Shown: one piece after another, positions 1 through 6,591 of the stretch
Position numbering within the stretch: the first letter of the stretch is position 1
How the letters are laid out: every line of letters starts with the position of its first letter
The notes under the pieces: model-generated
Databases searched by the model: none
The model's input: the letters and a program-made list of their open reading frames with translations, nothing else
Told to the model about the DNA's origin: nothing
Position numbers and translations under genes: made by a program
From: CAMDHY01 sp943372725
GTDB lineage: Bacteria > Pseudomonadota > Alphaproteobacteria > Rhizobiales > Segnochrobactraceae
DNA length: 10,700 nt
Direction: 5' to 3'
Assembly: GCA_943372725.1 (NCBI GenBank)
Contig: CALRZT010000156.1
Span: forward strand, 1-10,700

Positions 1-256
1 ACTCATCGCCGGCGGCCGCACTCGCCCAGCCCGCGCTATCGTCGATCAGAAAGACGACGTCGCCCGCTACAACAGGCGCGCTCGATGCATCTGCCATGCC
101 TTGATCTGGCACGTCTGTGATCGCTTCCGCCCCTTGCAGCGCGGCCTCGCCGTCATCCGTCCATGTGCGATGGCTGGCGGAGTCCGCATCCACAACAAGG
201 AATTCGCCGGCCCGAGCAATCACACGCCCGGCCGTCTCGTTGTTGGTCAACGTCAT
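1..256 (-). CDS. unrecognised acidic protein, N-terminal part only
   Basis: The first 85 residues of a protein that continues past the left edge; the frame is open from the ATG at 254-256 to base 1. A GGAG lies about 11 nt upstream, and an in-frame stop at 266-268 bounds the frame, so this start is well placed. The visible part (beginning MTLTNNETAGRVIARAGEFL) has no signal peptide and no membrane segment, many Asp and Glu, only a handful of Arg and His, and no lysine at all. Codon use is less GC-biased than in the rest of the window. I do not recognise the family. The acidic, lysine-poor start without a signal resembles the N-termini of large type I-secreted RTX or adhesin-like proteins, some of which begin with a short beta-rich retention module, but that is only a guess from composition. 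The leader carries an intrinsic terminator (307-340). Confidence 0.6.
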   Translation of the reverse strand, partial: MTLTNNETAGRVIARAGEFLVVDADSASHRTWTDDGEAALQGAEAITDVPDQGMADASSAPVVAGDVVFLIDDSAGWASAAAGDE

Positions 257-306
257 AGTAGCGGCTCACTCCAGGAGACGTTGGCCGGGACGACCACTCG
301 CTGGCC

Positions 307-340
307 AAAAAACCCGATCCGGCCTCGATCTCGGATCGGG
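307..340 (-). terminator. intrinsic terminator between the lipocalin-like gene and the left-edge gene
   Basis: On the minus strand a perfect 9-bp stem (313-321 CCCGATCCG with 332-340 CGGATCGGG, 10-nt loop) is followed directly by six T residues (the A-run 307-312). It works only in the minus direction, since no T-run follows it on the plus strand. It lies 214 nt after the stop of the gene ending at 555 and 50 nt before the start at 256. It therefore either ends readthrough from the upstream gene or acts inside the leader of the left-edge gene. Confidence 0.75.
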
Positions 341-520
341 CCGGCGTTTGGCGGAGGTCACGACGACGCCCGCCAACGCAGAAACAGATACGCACCATAG
401 CACATCTGTCGACGCCGGTTCCCGCTGGGCGTGTGCAGATCGCAGCACTGTGATCAGCCGTATATAATGCTCGATCGGCCGAAGGCAGCCATGGTCTTAG
501 TTGGCGCGGCTCCGGAGTGT

Positions 521-541
521 GGGGACGGCGCCGCCGTCCCC
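521..541 (-). terminator. GC hairpin just after the lipocalin-like gene
   Basis: A perfect inverted repeat with stem GGGGACGGC / GCCGTCCCC and a 3-nt GCC loop begins 13 nt after the stop codon at 555-557. No T-run follows on either strand, so it is not a classical intrinsic terminator. It may protect the mRNA 3' end or mark a Rho-dependent end. The rest of 257-554 holds the terminator at 307-340 and an isolated AT-rich stretch TATATAAT at 461-468 with no convincing -35 partner; I see no RNA gene or reliable ORF there. Confidence 0.5.
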
Positions 542-554
542 TCGCCGCCCCCCC

Positions 555-974
555 TCACTGCCGCGTCATCGTCCAGCACGCTGCGGCACGAGTGTTCGGG
601 TAGACGTGGGTGTAGCAGACGTCGATCGTGTTCGGGTCGCGCAGCGTGAAGGCGTACTGGCCGTCGACGTCGACGAAGACGCCACTGTCGTAGGCCGGCG
701 GCTTCAGGGCGCCGATGAAGGTCTCGCTGAACTTGCCGCCCGACATCGTGCCGGCGAAGCGCGTGCCCTCCTGGCGGGTGATCTCGTAGGTGAAGGTGAT
801 CTTCGCCTCCGGGAAGTTCGGCCCCTCGCCGTCGGGGACGCGGTAGGGATTGGGCCCGATGATCACCGCCTGCGCCTCGCCCGACCAAGTGCCGACGAGG
901 TTCGGGACGTCGGCGGCGAGCGACGGCGTGGTGGAGAGCGCGAGCACGGCGACGAGTGCGAAGCTGGAACGCAT
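555..974 (-). CDS. exported small protein of lipocalin-like appearance, function unknown
   Basis: 139 residues. The start at 974 is fixed by an AGGGGA ribosome site (984-989, 9-nt spacing) and by an immediate Sec signal peptide: MRSS, a hydrophobic core, then cleavage after Ser-Leu-Ala at about residue 20. The mature part is a single small domain beginning LVGTWSGEAQAVIIG, alternating short beta-like strands, and it contains a late VCYTH...AACW pair of cysteines that could form a disulfide in the periplasm. A GTW opening followed by beta strands is seen in lipocalin-like and related small exported proteins, but I see no ligand-binding signature and would name it only as hypothetical. The frame stays open far upstream (to about 2306), opposite two plus-strand genes; that extension is a composition artefact. 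It stands alone, divergent from the sulfotransferase gene by 135 nt, with a stable hairpin after the stop. Confidence 0.8.
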   Translation of the reverse strand: MRSSFALVAVLALSTTPSLAADVPNLVGTWSGEAQAVIIGPNPYRVPDGEGPNFPEAKITFTYEITRQEGTRFAGTMSGGKFSETFIGALKPPAYDSGVFVDVDGQYAFTLRDPNTIDVCYTHVYPNTRAAACWTMTRQ

Positions 975-1071
975 GAGAGGTTTTCCCCTGGTTTCTCTCG
1001 GCCCCGGCGGCAGACTGCCACGGCGGCGGCGCGGGCGGCAATCGCCGGACGGAATGCGACTCGCACCGCAT

Positions 1072-1099
1072 GGGACACGGGCGCCAAGGGTGCTATATC
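1072..1099 (+). promoter_or_regulatory. candidate sigma-70-type promoter, possibly leaderless
   Basis: GGGACA (1072-1077, 4 of 6 to TTGACA), a 16-nt spacer and TATATC (1094-1099, 4 of 6 to TATAAT) sit so that transcription would begin only a few bases before the ATG at 1110. No Shine-Dalgarno sequence lies before that ATG, which fits a leaderless or near-leaderless message. The element is weak and is called from position as much as from sequence. Confidence 0.35.
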
Positions 1100-1109
1100 G
1101 GGCGCCGCC

Positions 1110-1874
1110 ATGACCCGTGCTCCCCACGACCTGATCTTCTCGGTCCACATCCCCAAGACCGGCGGAACCTCGTTCGCCGAGGTGCTGCGCCACGCCTATG
1201 GGCGGCGCGTCGCCTTCGCCTACGGGCCGCACCACGCCCGCACGCACCCCCTGCTGCGGGAACTCGGCAAGAAGGCCGACCGCGCGGTGGTGGCGCGCCT
1301 CGCCGAGGAGGGCGTGCGCGTCGTGCACGGCCACTTTTCGGCCGGCGTCTTCGCCGATGCGGTGCCGGACCCGTCGCGCTACTGGATCTGGCTGCGCGAG
1401 CCGGTCGAGCGGACGATCTCGCACTTCCACTTCTTCAAAGACAAGCACGCCGCCCGCGGCGCCCTCGGCACCCAGGTTTCGGCCGGCACGCTGCCGCTGA
1501 CGGCGTTCGCCGCCCACCCGGCGATCCGCAACCTGCAGGCCCGCCACGTCGGACCGTTCGCCGTGTCCGAGTTCGGCTTCGTCGGCCTGACCGAGCACAT
1601 GACGGCGGGGCTGCGCCAGCTCGGCCTCTCCGCCCCGGTCGGGCGGACGCCCACCGCCAACGTCAACCGCGAGAAACCGGAGTTCGACCGCCAGACGCGC
1701 GCGGCGATCGCGGCCGAGAACATCACCGACGTCGCCGTCTATTCGGAGGGCCTGCGCGTCTTCCTCGAGCGCGAGCGCCGGCCGGGGTCGGTGCGCGCGC
1801 CGCAGACGATCGGCTTCGTCGCCCGCACGCTCGACCGCTGGCGCACGGTGCCGGCACCCGAGCGCGCCGAATAG
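1110..1874 (+). CDS. sulfotransferase family protein (PAPS-dependent type)
   Basis: 254 residues. Residues 13-21 (HIPKTGGTS) match the 5'-phosphosulfate-binding loop of the Sulfotransf_2 / heparan-sulfate 2-O-sulfotransferase-like group, and residues 96-105 (REPVERTISH) match the 3'-phosphate-binding motif, so the enzyme probably moves sulfate from PAPS onto a hydroxyl of a glycan or other acceptor. A VHGHF block (72-76) between them is also common in this group. The acceptor cannot be deduced. There is no signal peptide or membrane helix, so it should be cytoplasmic. The start at 1110 puts the PAPS loop close to the N-terminus, as is usual; the frame is open far upstream, but that part overlaps the divergent gene at 555-974. 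It is followed after 39 nt by the HIT gene on the same strand. No polysaccharide or PAPS-synthesis genes are visible nearby. Confidence 0.8.
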   Translation: MTRAPHDLIFSVHIPKTGGTSFAEVLRHAYGRRVAFAYGPHHARTHPLLRELGKKADRAVVARLAEEGVRVVHGHFSAGVFADAVPDPSRYWIWLREPVERTISHFHFFKDKHAARGALGTQVSAGTLPLTAFAAHPAIRNLQARHVGPFAVSEFGFVGLTEHMTAGLRQLGLSAPVGRTPTANVNREKPEFDRQTRAAIAAENITDVAVYSEGLRVFLERERRPGSVRAPQTIGFVARTLDRWRTVPAPERAE

Positions 1875-1913
1875 GCTCGCCCGCCCCGCAGCCGCCTTCG
1901 CACGGAGGACCCC

Positions 1914-2342
1914 ATGGCCGCCTATGACGACCAGAACGTGTTCGCCCGGATCCTGCGCGGCGAGTTGCCCTCGACGCGGATCTACGAGGACGAGGCGACC
2001 GTCGCGATCATGGACATCATGCCACGCTGCGACGGCCACGCCCTGGTGCTGCCGAAGGCGCCGTCGCGCAACCTCCTCGACATCGCCCCCGCCGACCTCG
2101 CCGCGGTGATGGCGACCGCCCAGAAAATCGCCCGCGCCGCCGTATTGGCGTTCGGCGCCGACGGCGTCACGGTGCAACAGTTCAACGAGAGCGCCGGCGG
2201 CCAGGTGGTCTTCCACACCCACGTCCACGTCATGCCGCGGAAGGAGGGTGTGGCGCTGCGCCCGCACACCGGCGAGATGGCGCCGAAGGACGTCATCGCC
2301 TCCCATGCGGAAGCTTACCGGAAGGCTCTCGCCGCGGGCTGA
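1914..2342 (+). CDS. HIT family protein (histidine triad nucleotide hydrolase)
   Basis: 142 residues, the full usual length of a bacterial HIT/Hint-type protein. The triad is intact at residues 101-105 (HTHVH) within QVVFHTHVHVMPR; the middle histidine is the expected nucleophile that forms a nucleotidyl intermediate when purine nucleoside phosphoramidates or AMP conjugates are cleaved. The N-terminal NVFARILRGELPS, the DIMPRCDGHALVLPK strand-turn and QQFNESAGGQ are all typical. Start at 1914 is supported by a strong GGAGG (1904-1908) with 5-nt spacing. It is cytoplasmic and may share a transcript with the sulfotransferase 39 nt upstream, though no functional link is evident. It converges on azlD with only 24 nt between stop codons, and no clear terminator lies in that gap. 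The physiological substrate is unknown, as for most HIT proteins. Confidence 0.95.
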   Translation: MAAYDDQNVFARILRGELPSTRIYEDEATVAIMDIMPRCDGHALVLPKAPSRNLLDIAPADLAAVMATAQKIARAAVLAFGADGVTVQQFNESAGGQVVFHTHVHVMPRKEGVALRPHTGEMAPKDVIASHAEAYRKALAAG

Positions 2343-2366
2343 GCCGTCTGCAGCGGTCGCCGCCCG

Positions 2367-2726
2367 TCAGGGGTCGAGCGCCAGCCAGCCGGCGATGAGC
2401 ACGGCCTCGGCGGCGGCGACGCCGACGAACAGGCGGCGCCCGAAGACGAGATAGGCGACGAGCCCGGCGCCGGCGGCCACGACACGCAAAGCCGCCGGCG
2501 TGGTGGCGAGCGACCCGCCCGGCGCGAGCAGCATCTTGGCGATGACACCCGCGACCAGCGCGGTTGCCACCGCCCTGACCCAGCCGAGCACCGGCGAGGC
2601 CTCGTCGAGGCGGGCGCCCACCAGCACGCCGATCCACCGCCACATCTCCGTCGCCAGGAAACCGGCGATGAAGATGAACAGGTAGGGCCACAGCGGCCCG
2701 AGATCGCTCGCGAAGGTCGGCGTCAT
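2367..2726 (-). CDS. azlD: AzlD family protein, small subunit of branched-chain amino acid exporter
   Basis: 119 residues with about four hydrophobic segments (near 13-26, 48-66, 78-96 and 100-116) and no soluble domain, matching the AzlD family. AzlD partners AzlC in an inner-membrane exporter of branched-chain amino acids or their analogues, as known for AzlCD of Bacillus and BrnFE of Corynebacterium. Its ATG overlaps the azlC stop in an ATGA junction (2723-2726), so translation is coupled and the two subunits should be made in matched amounts. The WPYLFIFIAGFLATEMWRW opening is typical of alphaproteobacterial members. The actual substrate cannot be read from sequence. Confidence 0.85.
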   Translation of the reverse strand: MTPTFASDLGPLWPYLFIFIAGFLATEMWRWIGVLVGARLDEASPVLGWVRAVATALVAGVIAKMLLAPGGSLATTPAALRVVAAGAGLVAYLVFGRRLFVGVAAAEAVLIAGWLALDP

Positions 2727-3481
2727 CGCGCCCTCCCGACGACCCGGCCAATCAGGAAGGCGAGCGTGCCGCCGACGAGCCCGCCCCAGAGGAGATCGGT
2801 GGCGGTGTCGAACAGGCCGACGAGCGGCGTCAGCACGAGGCCGATGGCGAGCGCCAGCCGCTCGGTCAGGCTGCGCGCCGCACCGCTCATCGAGACGAGG
2901 AAATAGACCGGCGTCATGAAGACGAGCGCGCCGGAGAGCACCGGCGGCAGTTCCCCCGCCCCCCAGTAGCCGAGCCCGGTGGCGGCGACGGACGCCGCCG
3001 CCAGCGCCAGGCCGAGGCCGGCGAACCAGGCGGCGCGGCCCTCGCGCGGCAGCGACTGCAGCCGGGTCATCGCCAGCACCCAGGCGGTGACGGCGACGAA
3101 GTGACTGAGGACGAGGAGGCGCAGGCGCGACGTCTTCGGCCCGCGCAGCATCGGCATGATCGCCGCCGTCATCGGCATCAGCCGCACGGCCGAGAGCGAC
3201 ACCGCGACGAACGCGGCGGCGAGGGACGAGCCGGCGGCGATCGAGCCGGTGAGCACGATCTGGCTCGGCAGCGCCCAAATGCCGCCGGTCATCAGCAGGG
3301 TCAGGCCGAGCGGCAGCCCCGCTTCGCGGGCGAAGCCGCCGAAGCCGACGGTGGAGGCGAACAGCACGAGGCCCGGCACGCCGACGGCCGCCTTGACGCC
3401 AGCGAGGAACCAGCCGCCGCGCGGGCGGTGGGACGCGGCGGGCTCGTGCGACGGGGCGTCGCCTGCGGACTCAGCGGACAC
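2723..3481 (-). CDS. azlC: AzlC family protein, large subunit of branched-chain amino acid exporter
   Basis: 252 residues. A polar, Ser/His/Arg-rich N-terminus of about 25 residues is followed by a multi-helix membrane region with hallmarks of AzlC: a glycine-rich first helix (VGFGGFAREAGLPLG), the PSQIV motif around residues 92-96 and an SAVRLMPM stretch after it. With AzlD it should form an inner-membrane exporter of branched-chain amino acids. The start is a GTG at 3479-3481; no good ribosome site precedes it and the frame stays open upstream, so the exact N-terminus is uncertain. The core fold begins near residue 26, and family length supports this start or one nearby. No Lrp-type regulator gene is adjacent within the window. 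The 210-nt gap to clpA (3482-3691) is extremely GC-rich and shows no recognisable promoter. Confidence 0.88.
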   Translation of the reverse strand: MSAESAGDAPSHEPAASHRPRGGWFLAGVKAAVGVPGLVLFASTVGFGGFAREAGLPLGLTLLMTGGIWALPSQIVLTGSIAAGSSLAAAFVAVSLSAVRLMPMTAAIMPMLRGPKTSRLRLLVLSHFVAVTAWVLAMTRLQSLPREGRAAWFAGLGLALAAASVAATGLGYWGAGELPPVLSGALVFMTPVYFLVSMSGAARSLTERLALAIGLVLTPLVGLFDTATDLLWGGLVGGTLAFLIGRVVGRAR

Positions 3482-3649
3482 GGCGGACCGACGCGGCTGG
3501 GGATGGTGCGGCCGTTCGGGAAGCCCGGGCGGCGATCGGGAGGGGGCGGAGACCGGCCGCGGCCAGGGCCGGCCATCGCGGCCCTGGGCGTCCGGTCCAC
3601 GGCAGCGCCCGCTGCCGGCACGGAGACGGTTGCCGGCGCGGGTGCCCCG

Positions 3650-3669
3650 GCCGGCGGCGGACCGCCGGC
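3650..3669 (-). terminator. GC hairpin after clpA
   Basis: A perfect 8-bp stem GCCGGCGG / CCGCCGGC with a CGGA tetraloop starts 22 nt after the clpA stop, and weaker outer pairing (GCCCCG with CGGGC) extends it. No T-run follows. It may be a 3'-end stabiliser or part of a Rho-dependent terminator. A second small hairpin (3601-3616, GGCAGC/GCTGCC) lies further on; otherwise 3482-3649 shows nothing. Confidence 0.45.
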
Positions 3670-3691
3670 ACGGGCTCGTCGCCGCGCCCGC

Positions 3692-6124
3692 CTACTGGGT
3701 GAGCGGCACCTTCGGCACCAGGCTGCGCTTCACCGGCTTCTCGGGCACCGGCTTCACCTTCACCTTCGCCTTCGCCTTGGCGGGGCGGCGGCGAGGCTTG
3801 CGCGCCTCCTTTGGCGGCGTCGGGCGCGGCCGGTCGCCGGTGTCGGCGAGGAGGTCGAGCTTCAGGCCGTCCTGGCCCTCCGCCTTCTTCTCCACCGTCA
3901 CCTTGACGGTCCCGCCCTTCATCAGCGAGCCGAACAGCACTTCCTCGGCGAGCGGCCGCTTGATGTGCTCCTGGATGACGCGGGCGAGCGGTCGCGCCCC
4001 CATGCGCTCGTCGTAGCCCTTCTCCGACAGCCACTTCACCGCCGCGTCGTCGAGCTCGAAGGTGATGTTGCGGTCCGAGAGCTGGGCCTCGAGCTGCAGC
4101 ACGAACTTCTGCACGACGAGGTGGACCACCTCCGGCGGCAGGTTGCGGAAGGCGACGATGGCGTCGAGACGGTTGCGGAACTCCGGGGTGAACAGCCGGT
4201 TGATCGCCTCGGTGTCCTCGCCGTCGCGGCGCGTCCGGTTGAAGCCGATCGGTGCCTTGGCAAGGTCGGCCGCACCCGCGTTCGTCGTCATGATCAGGAC
4301 GACGTTGCGGAAATCGACCTGCTTGCCGTTGTGATCGGTCAGCTTGCCATGGTCCATCACCTGCAACAGGATGTTGAACAGGTCCGGGTGCGCCTTCTCG
4401 ATCTCGTCGAGCAGCAGCACGCAGTGCGGATGCTGGTCGATGCCGTCGGTCAGAAGGCCGCCCTGATCGAAGCCGACATAGCCGGGAGGGGCACCGATCA
4501 GCCGGCTGACGGTGTGCCGCTCCATGTACTCGGACATGTCGAAACGCAGCATCTTGACGCCGAGGATCTCGGCGAGCTGGCGTGCGACCTCGGTCTTGCC
4601 GACGCCGGTCGGTCCGGAGAACAGGTAGCTGCCGATCGGCTTCTCCGGCTCGCGCAGGCCGGCGCGCGACAGCTTGATCGCCGACGACAACATCTCGATG
4701 GCGTCGTCCTGGCCGTAGACCACTCGCTTCAGGTTCTCGCTGAGATTGCGAAGCACCTCGGCGTCGTCCTTCGACACCGACTTCGGCGGAATGCGCGCCA
4801 TCGTCGCGATGGTGACCTCGATCTCCTTGACGCCGATGGTCTTCTTGCGGCGAGACTCCGGCAGGAGCATCTGCGAGGCGCCCGACTCGTCGATCACGTC
4901 GATCGCCTTGTCCGGCAGCTTGCGGTCGTTGATGTAGCGGGCCGACAGTTCCACCGCCGTCTTGATGGCGTCGGAGGTGTAGCGGACGCCGTGATATTCC
5001 TCGAAATAGGGCTTGAGGCCCTTGAGGATCTCGATGGCGTCGGGGATCGAGGGCTCGTTGACGTCGATCTTCTGGAAGCGGCGGACGAGCGCCCGGTCCT
5101 TCTCGAAGAACTGCCGATATTCCTTGTAGGTCGTCGAGCCGATGCAGCGGATCTGGCCGGAGGCGAGCGCCGGCTTCAAGAGGTTCGACGCGTCCATGGC
5201 GCCGCCCGACGTCGCGCCGGCACCGATGACGGTGTGAATCTCGTCGATGAACAGGACGGCGCCGGGATACTCCTCGACCTCCTTGACGACCTGCTTCAGC
5301 CGCTCCTCGAAGTCGCCGCGGTAGCGGGTACCGGCGAGCAGCGCACCCATGTCGAGCGCGAAGATCGTCGCGTCGGCGAGCACCTCGGGCACCTCGTCGT
5401 TGACGATGCGGCGCGCGAGGCCCTCGGCGATCGCGGTCTTGCCGACGCCGGGATCACCGACGAACAGCGGGTTGTTCTTCTGGCGCCGGCAAAGCACCTG
5501 GATGGTGCGCCGGATTTCCTCGTCGCGGCCGATGACGGGGTCGATCTTCCCCTTCTTCGCCTTCTCGTTGAGGTTGACGCAATAGGCCTCGAGAGCGTCG
5601 GTCTTGCGCTTCGTCCGTTCGGTACCGTCCACGGTCGCCTGCTCATCGTCTGCCCCGCGCGCCGCCCGCGGCTCGGCCATGCCGACCCGCTTCGCGATGC
5701 CGTGGCTGATGTAGTTCACGGCATCGTAGCGGGTCATGTCCTGCTCCTGCAGGAAGTACGCCGCGTGGCTCTCGCGCTCCGCGAAGATGGCGACGAGCAC
5801 GTTCGCCCCCGTCACCTCCTCGCGGCCCGACGACTGCACATGGATGACGGCGCGCTGAATGACCCGCTGGAAACCGGCGGTCGGCTTGGAATCGTCGCCG
5901 GCATCGGTGACGAGGTTGTCGAGTTCGGTGTCGATGTACTCGACGAGGTCGCGTTTCAGTTTCTCGAGGTCGACGTTGCAGGCGCGCATCACTGCGGCCG
6001 CGTCCTGGTCCTCGATCAGCGCCAGCAGCAGGTGCTCGAGAGTCGCGTATTCCTGATGCCGCTCGTTCGCGAACGCGAGGGCCTGATGCAGCGCCTTCTC
6101 GAGGCTACGGGAGAATGACGGCAC
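3692..6124 (-). CDS. clpA: ATP-dependent Clp protease, ATP-binding unfoldase subunit ClpA
   Basis: 810 residues, full length plus an extended tail. ClpA hexamers unfold proteins with ATP and feed them into ClpP; with ClpS they degrade N-end-rule substrates. The N-domain (about 1-145) carries the two Clp repeats. D1 has Walker A at 223-230 (GDPGVGKT) and Walker B at 290-295 (VLFIDE); D2 has Walker A at 504-511 (GPTGVGKT) and Walker B at 569-574 (VLLLDE). An IGF at 626-628 sits where the ClpP-docking loop is expected. There is no ClpB-type long coiled-coil middle domain, which separates it from ClpB. The last 40-50 residues form a Lys/Arg/Pro/Ala/Val-rich tail ending SLVPKVPLTQ; an extended basic tail is usual in rhizobial ClpA. 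Start is a GTG at 6122-6124 with GAGGGA 5 nt before it; homologues begin MPSFSRSLEKALHQAL. The gene begins 9 nt after clpS ends. clpP is not in the window. Confidence 0.97.
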   Translation of the reverse strand: MPSFSRSLEKALHQALAFANERHQEYATLEHLLLALIEDQDAAAVMRACNVDLEKLKRDLVEYIDTELDNLVTDAGDDSKPTAGFQRVIQRAVIHVQSSGREEVTGANVLVAIFAERESHAAYFLQEQDMTRYDAVNYISHGIAKRVGMAEPRAARGADDEQATVDGTERTKRKTDALEAYCVNLNEKAKKGKIDPVIGRDEEIRRTIQVLCRRQKNNPLFVGDPGVGKTAIAEGLARRIVNDEVPEVLADATIFALDMGALLAGTRYRGDFEERLKQVVKEVEEYPGAVLFIDEIHTVIGAGATSGGAMDASNLLKPALASGQIRCIGSTTYKEYRQFFEKDRALVRRFQKIDVNEPSIPDAIEILKGLKPYFEEYHGVRYTSDAIKTAVELSARYINDRKLPDKAIDVIDESGASQMLLPESRRKKTIGVKEIEVTIATMARIPPKSVSKDDAEVLRNLSENLKRVVYGQDDAIEMLSSAIKLSRAGLREPEKPIGSYLFSGPTGVGKTEVARQLAEILGVKMLRFDMSEYMERHTVSRLIGAPPGYVGFDQGGLLTDGIDQHPHCVLLLDEIEKAHPDLFNILLQVMDHGKLTDHNGKQVDFRNVVLIMTTNAGAADLAKAPIGFNRTRRDGEDTEAINRLFTPEFRNRLDAIVAFRNLPPEVVHLVVQKFVLQLEAQLSDRNITFELDDAAVKWLSEKGYDERMGARPLARVIQEHIKRPLAEEVLFGSLMKGGTVKVTVEKKAEGQDGLKLDLLADTGDRPRPTPPKEARKPRRRPAKAKAKVKVKPVPEKPVKRSLVPKVPLTQ
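3752..3781 (-). repeat. hexamer repeat inside the basic tail of clpA
   Basis: Five consecutive hexamers (plus-strand CTTCAC twice, CTTCGC twice, then CTTGGC) encode the alternating Lys-Ala / Lys-Val stretch of the ClpA tail. Such short in-frame repeats can change copy number by replication slippage without breaking the frame, so tail length may vary among strains. Confidence 0.7.
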
Positions 6125-6129
6125 GGGTA

Positions 6130-6135
6130 TCCCTC
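6130..6135 (-). promoter_or_regulatory. ribosome binding site that fixes the clpA GTG start
   Basis: GAGGGA lies 5 nt before the clpA GTG and overlaps the clpS TGA stop (6134-6136). Ribosomes finishing clpS would thus expose or reuse this site, coupling translation of the unfoldase to that of its adaptor. Confidence 0.7.
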
Positions 6136-6481
6136 ACTTCTTCTCCATGACGCACTGCAGCGGGTGCTGGTGCTTGCGGGCGAAGTCCATCACCTGGGTC
6201 ACTTTCGTCTCAGCCACCTCGTAGGTATAGACGCCGCACTCCCCCACGCCGTGATGGTGGACGTGCAGCATGATGCGCGTCGCCTCCTCGCGCGTCTTCT
6301 GGAAAAATCGCTCCAGCACGTGAACGACGAACTCCATCGGCGTGTAGTCGTCGTTCAGGATGAGGACGCGATACATGTTCGGGCGTTTCGTCTTCGCGCG
6401 GGTGCGCGTGACGACGACCGTTCCATTCTCGCCCTCGTCCCGACGATCGTCGCCGGCCGTCATGCTCGGTTCGTGCCGCAT
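6134..6481 (-). CDS. clpS: ATP-dependent Clp protease adaptor ClpS
   Basis: 115 residues from the start chosen. ClpS binds proteins with bulky hydrophobic N-terminal residues and hands them to ClpA. The core begins near residue 35 (PNMYRVLILNDDYTPMEFV). The N-degron pocket is intact: Asn43, Asp44, Asp45, Thr47, Met49 and His75 match the residues that grip the alpha-amino group and side chain in Escherichia coli ClpS. The end, VTQVMDFARKHQHPLQCVMEKK, is the conserved alphaproteobacterial C-terminus. The N-terminal arm is flexible and charged. Start is uncertain: 6481 has a GGA with 5-nt spacing and gives a rhizobial-type length; 6463 (MTAGDD) is the alternative, giving 109 residues but with no ribosome site. 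The frame runs on to 6658, but that extension is Arg/Gly/Ala-rich, unlike any ClpS, and overlaps the small ORF at 6592-6744. Operon with clpA, 9 nt downstream. Confidence 0.95.
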   Translation of the reverse strand: MRHEPSMTAGDDRRDEGENGTVVVTRTRAKTKRPNMYRVLILNDDYTPMEFVVHVLERFFQKTREEATRIMLHVHHHGVGECGVYTYEVAETKVTQVMDFARKHQHPLQCVMEKK

Positions 6482-6591
6482 CGCCTTCCACGCGACGCCT
6501 GCGCGCCGCATCGCTCTTCGCCCAGCGCCCTCGCGCCGACTGTCGCCCGGGGGCGAGCCGACTGCCGCCCCCCATCCGCCGGCCAAACCGA

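Noticed and set aside
266..448. A 60-residue minus-strand frame upstream of the left-edge gene
   Set aside because: It runs through the intrinsic terminator, has no ribosome site and no recognisable sequence.
101..467. Two overlapping plus-strand frames (101-400 and 117-467) at the left end
   Set aside because: They are antisense to the better-supported acidic protein, cross a terminator and have shadow-type composition.
461..468. TATATAAT as a promoter -10 for a plus-strand gene
   Set aside because: No -35 partner is visible and no believable plus-strand gene follows; kept only as context for the leader terminator.
501..1109. Upstream extension of the sulfotransferase frame to position 501
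   Set aside because: It overlaps the whole divergent gene at 555-974 and lacks any domain-like sequence; the PAPS loop expected near the N-terminus supports the start at 1110.
975..2306. N-terminal extension of the exported protein at 555-974 to about 580 residues
   Set aside because: It lies opposite the sulfotransferase and HIT genes, is Arg/Gly-rich, and would bury a clear signal peptide that has its own ribosome site.
3301..3621. A 106-residue minus-strand frame spanning the azlC start
   Set aside because: Pro/Arg/Ser-rich out-of-frame read of azlC and its GC-rich upstream; no support.
3101..6118. A plus-strand open frame of about 1000 codons opposite clpA
   Set aside because: Its product is Arg/Leu/Asp/Val-rich with no recognisable domain and mirrors the codon bias of clpA; ClpA is certain on the minus strand.
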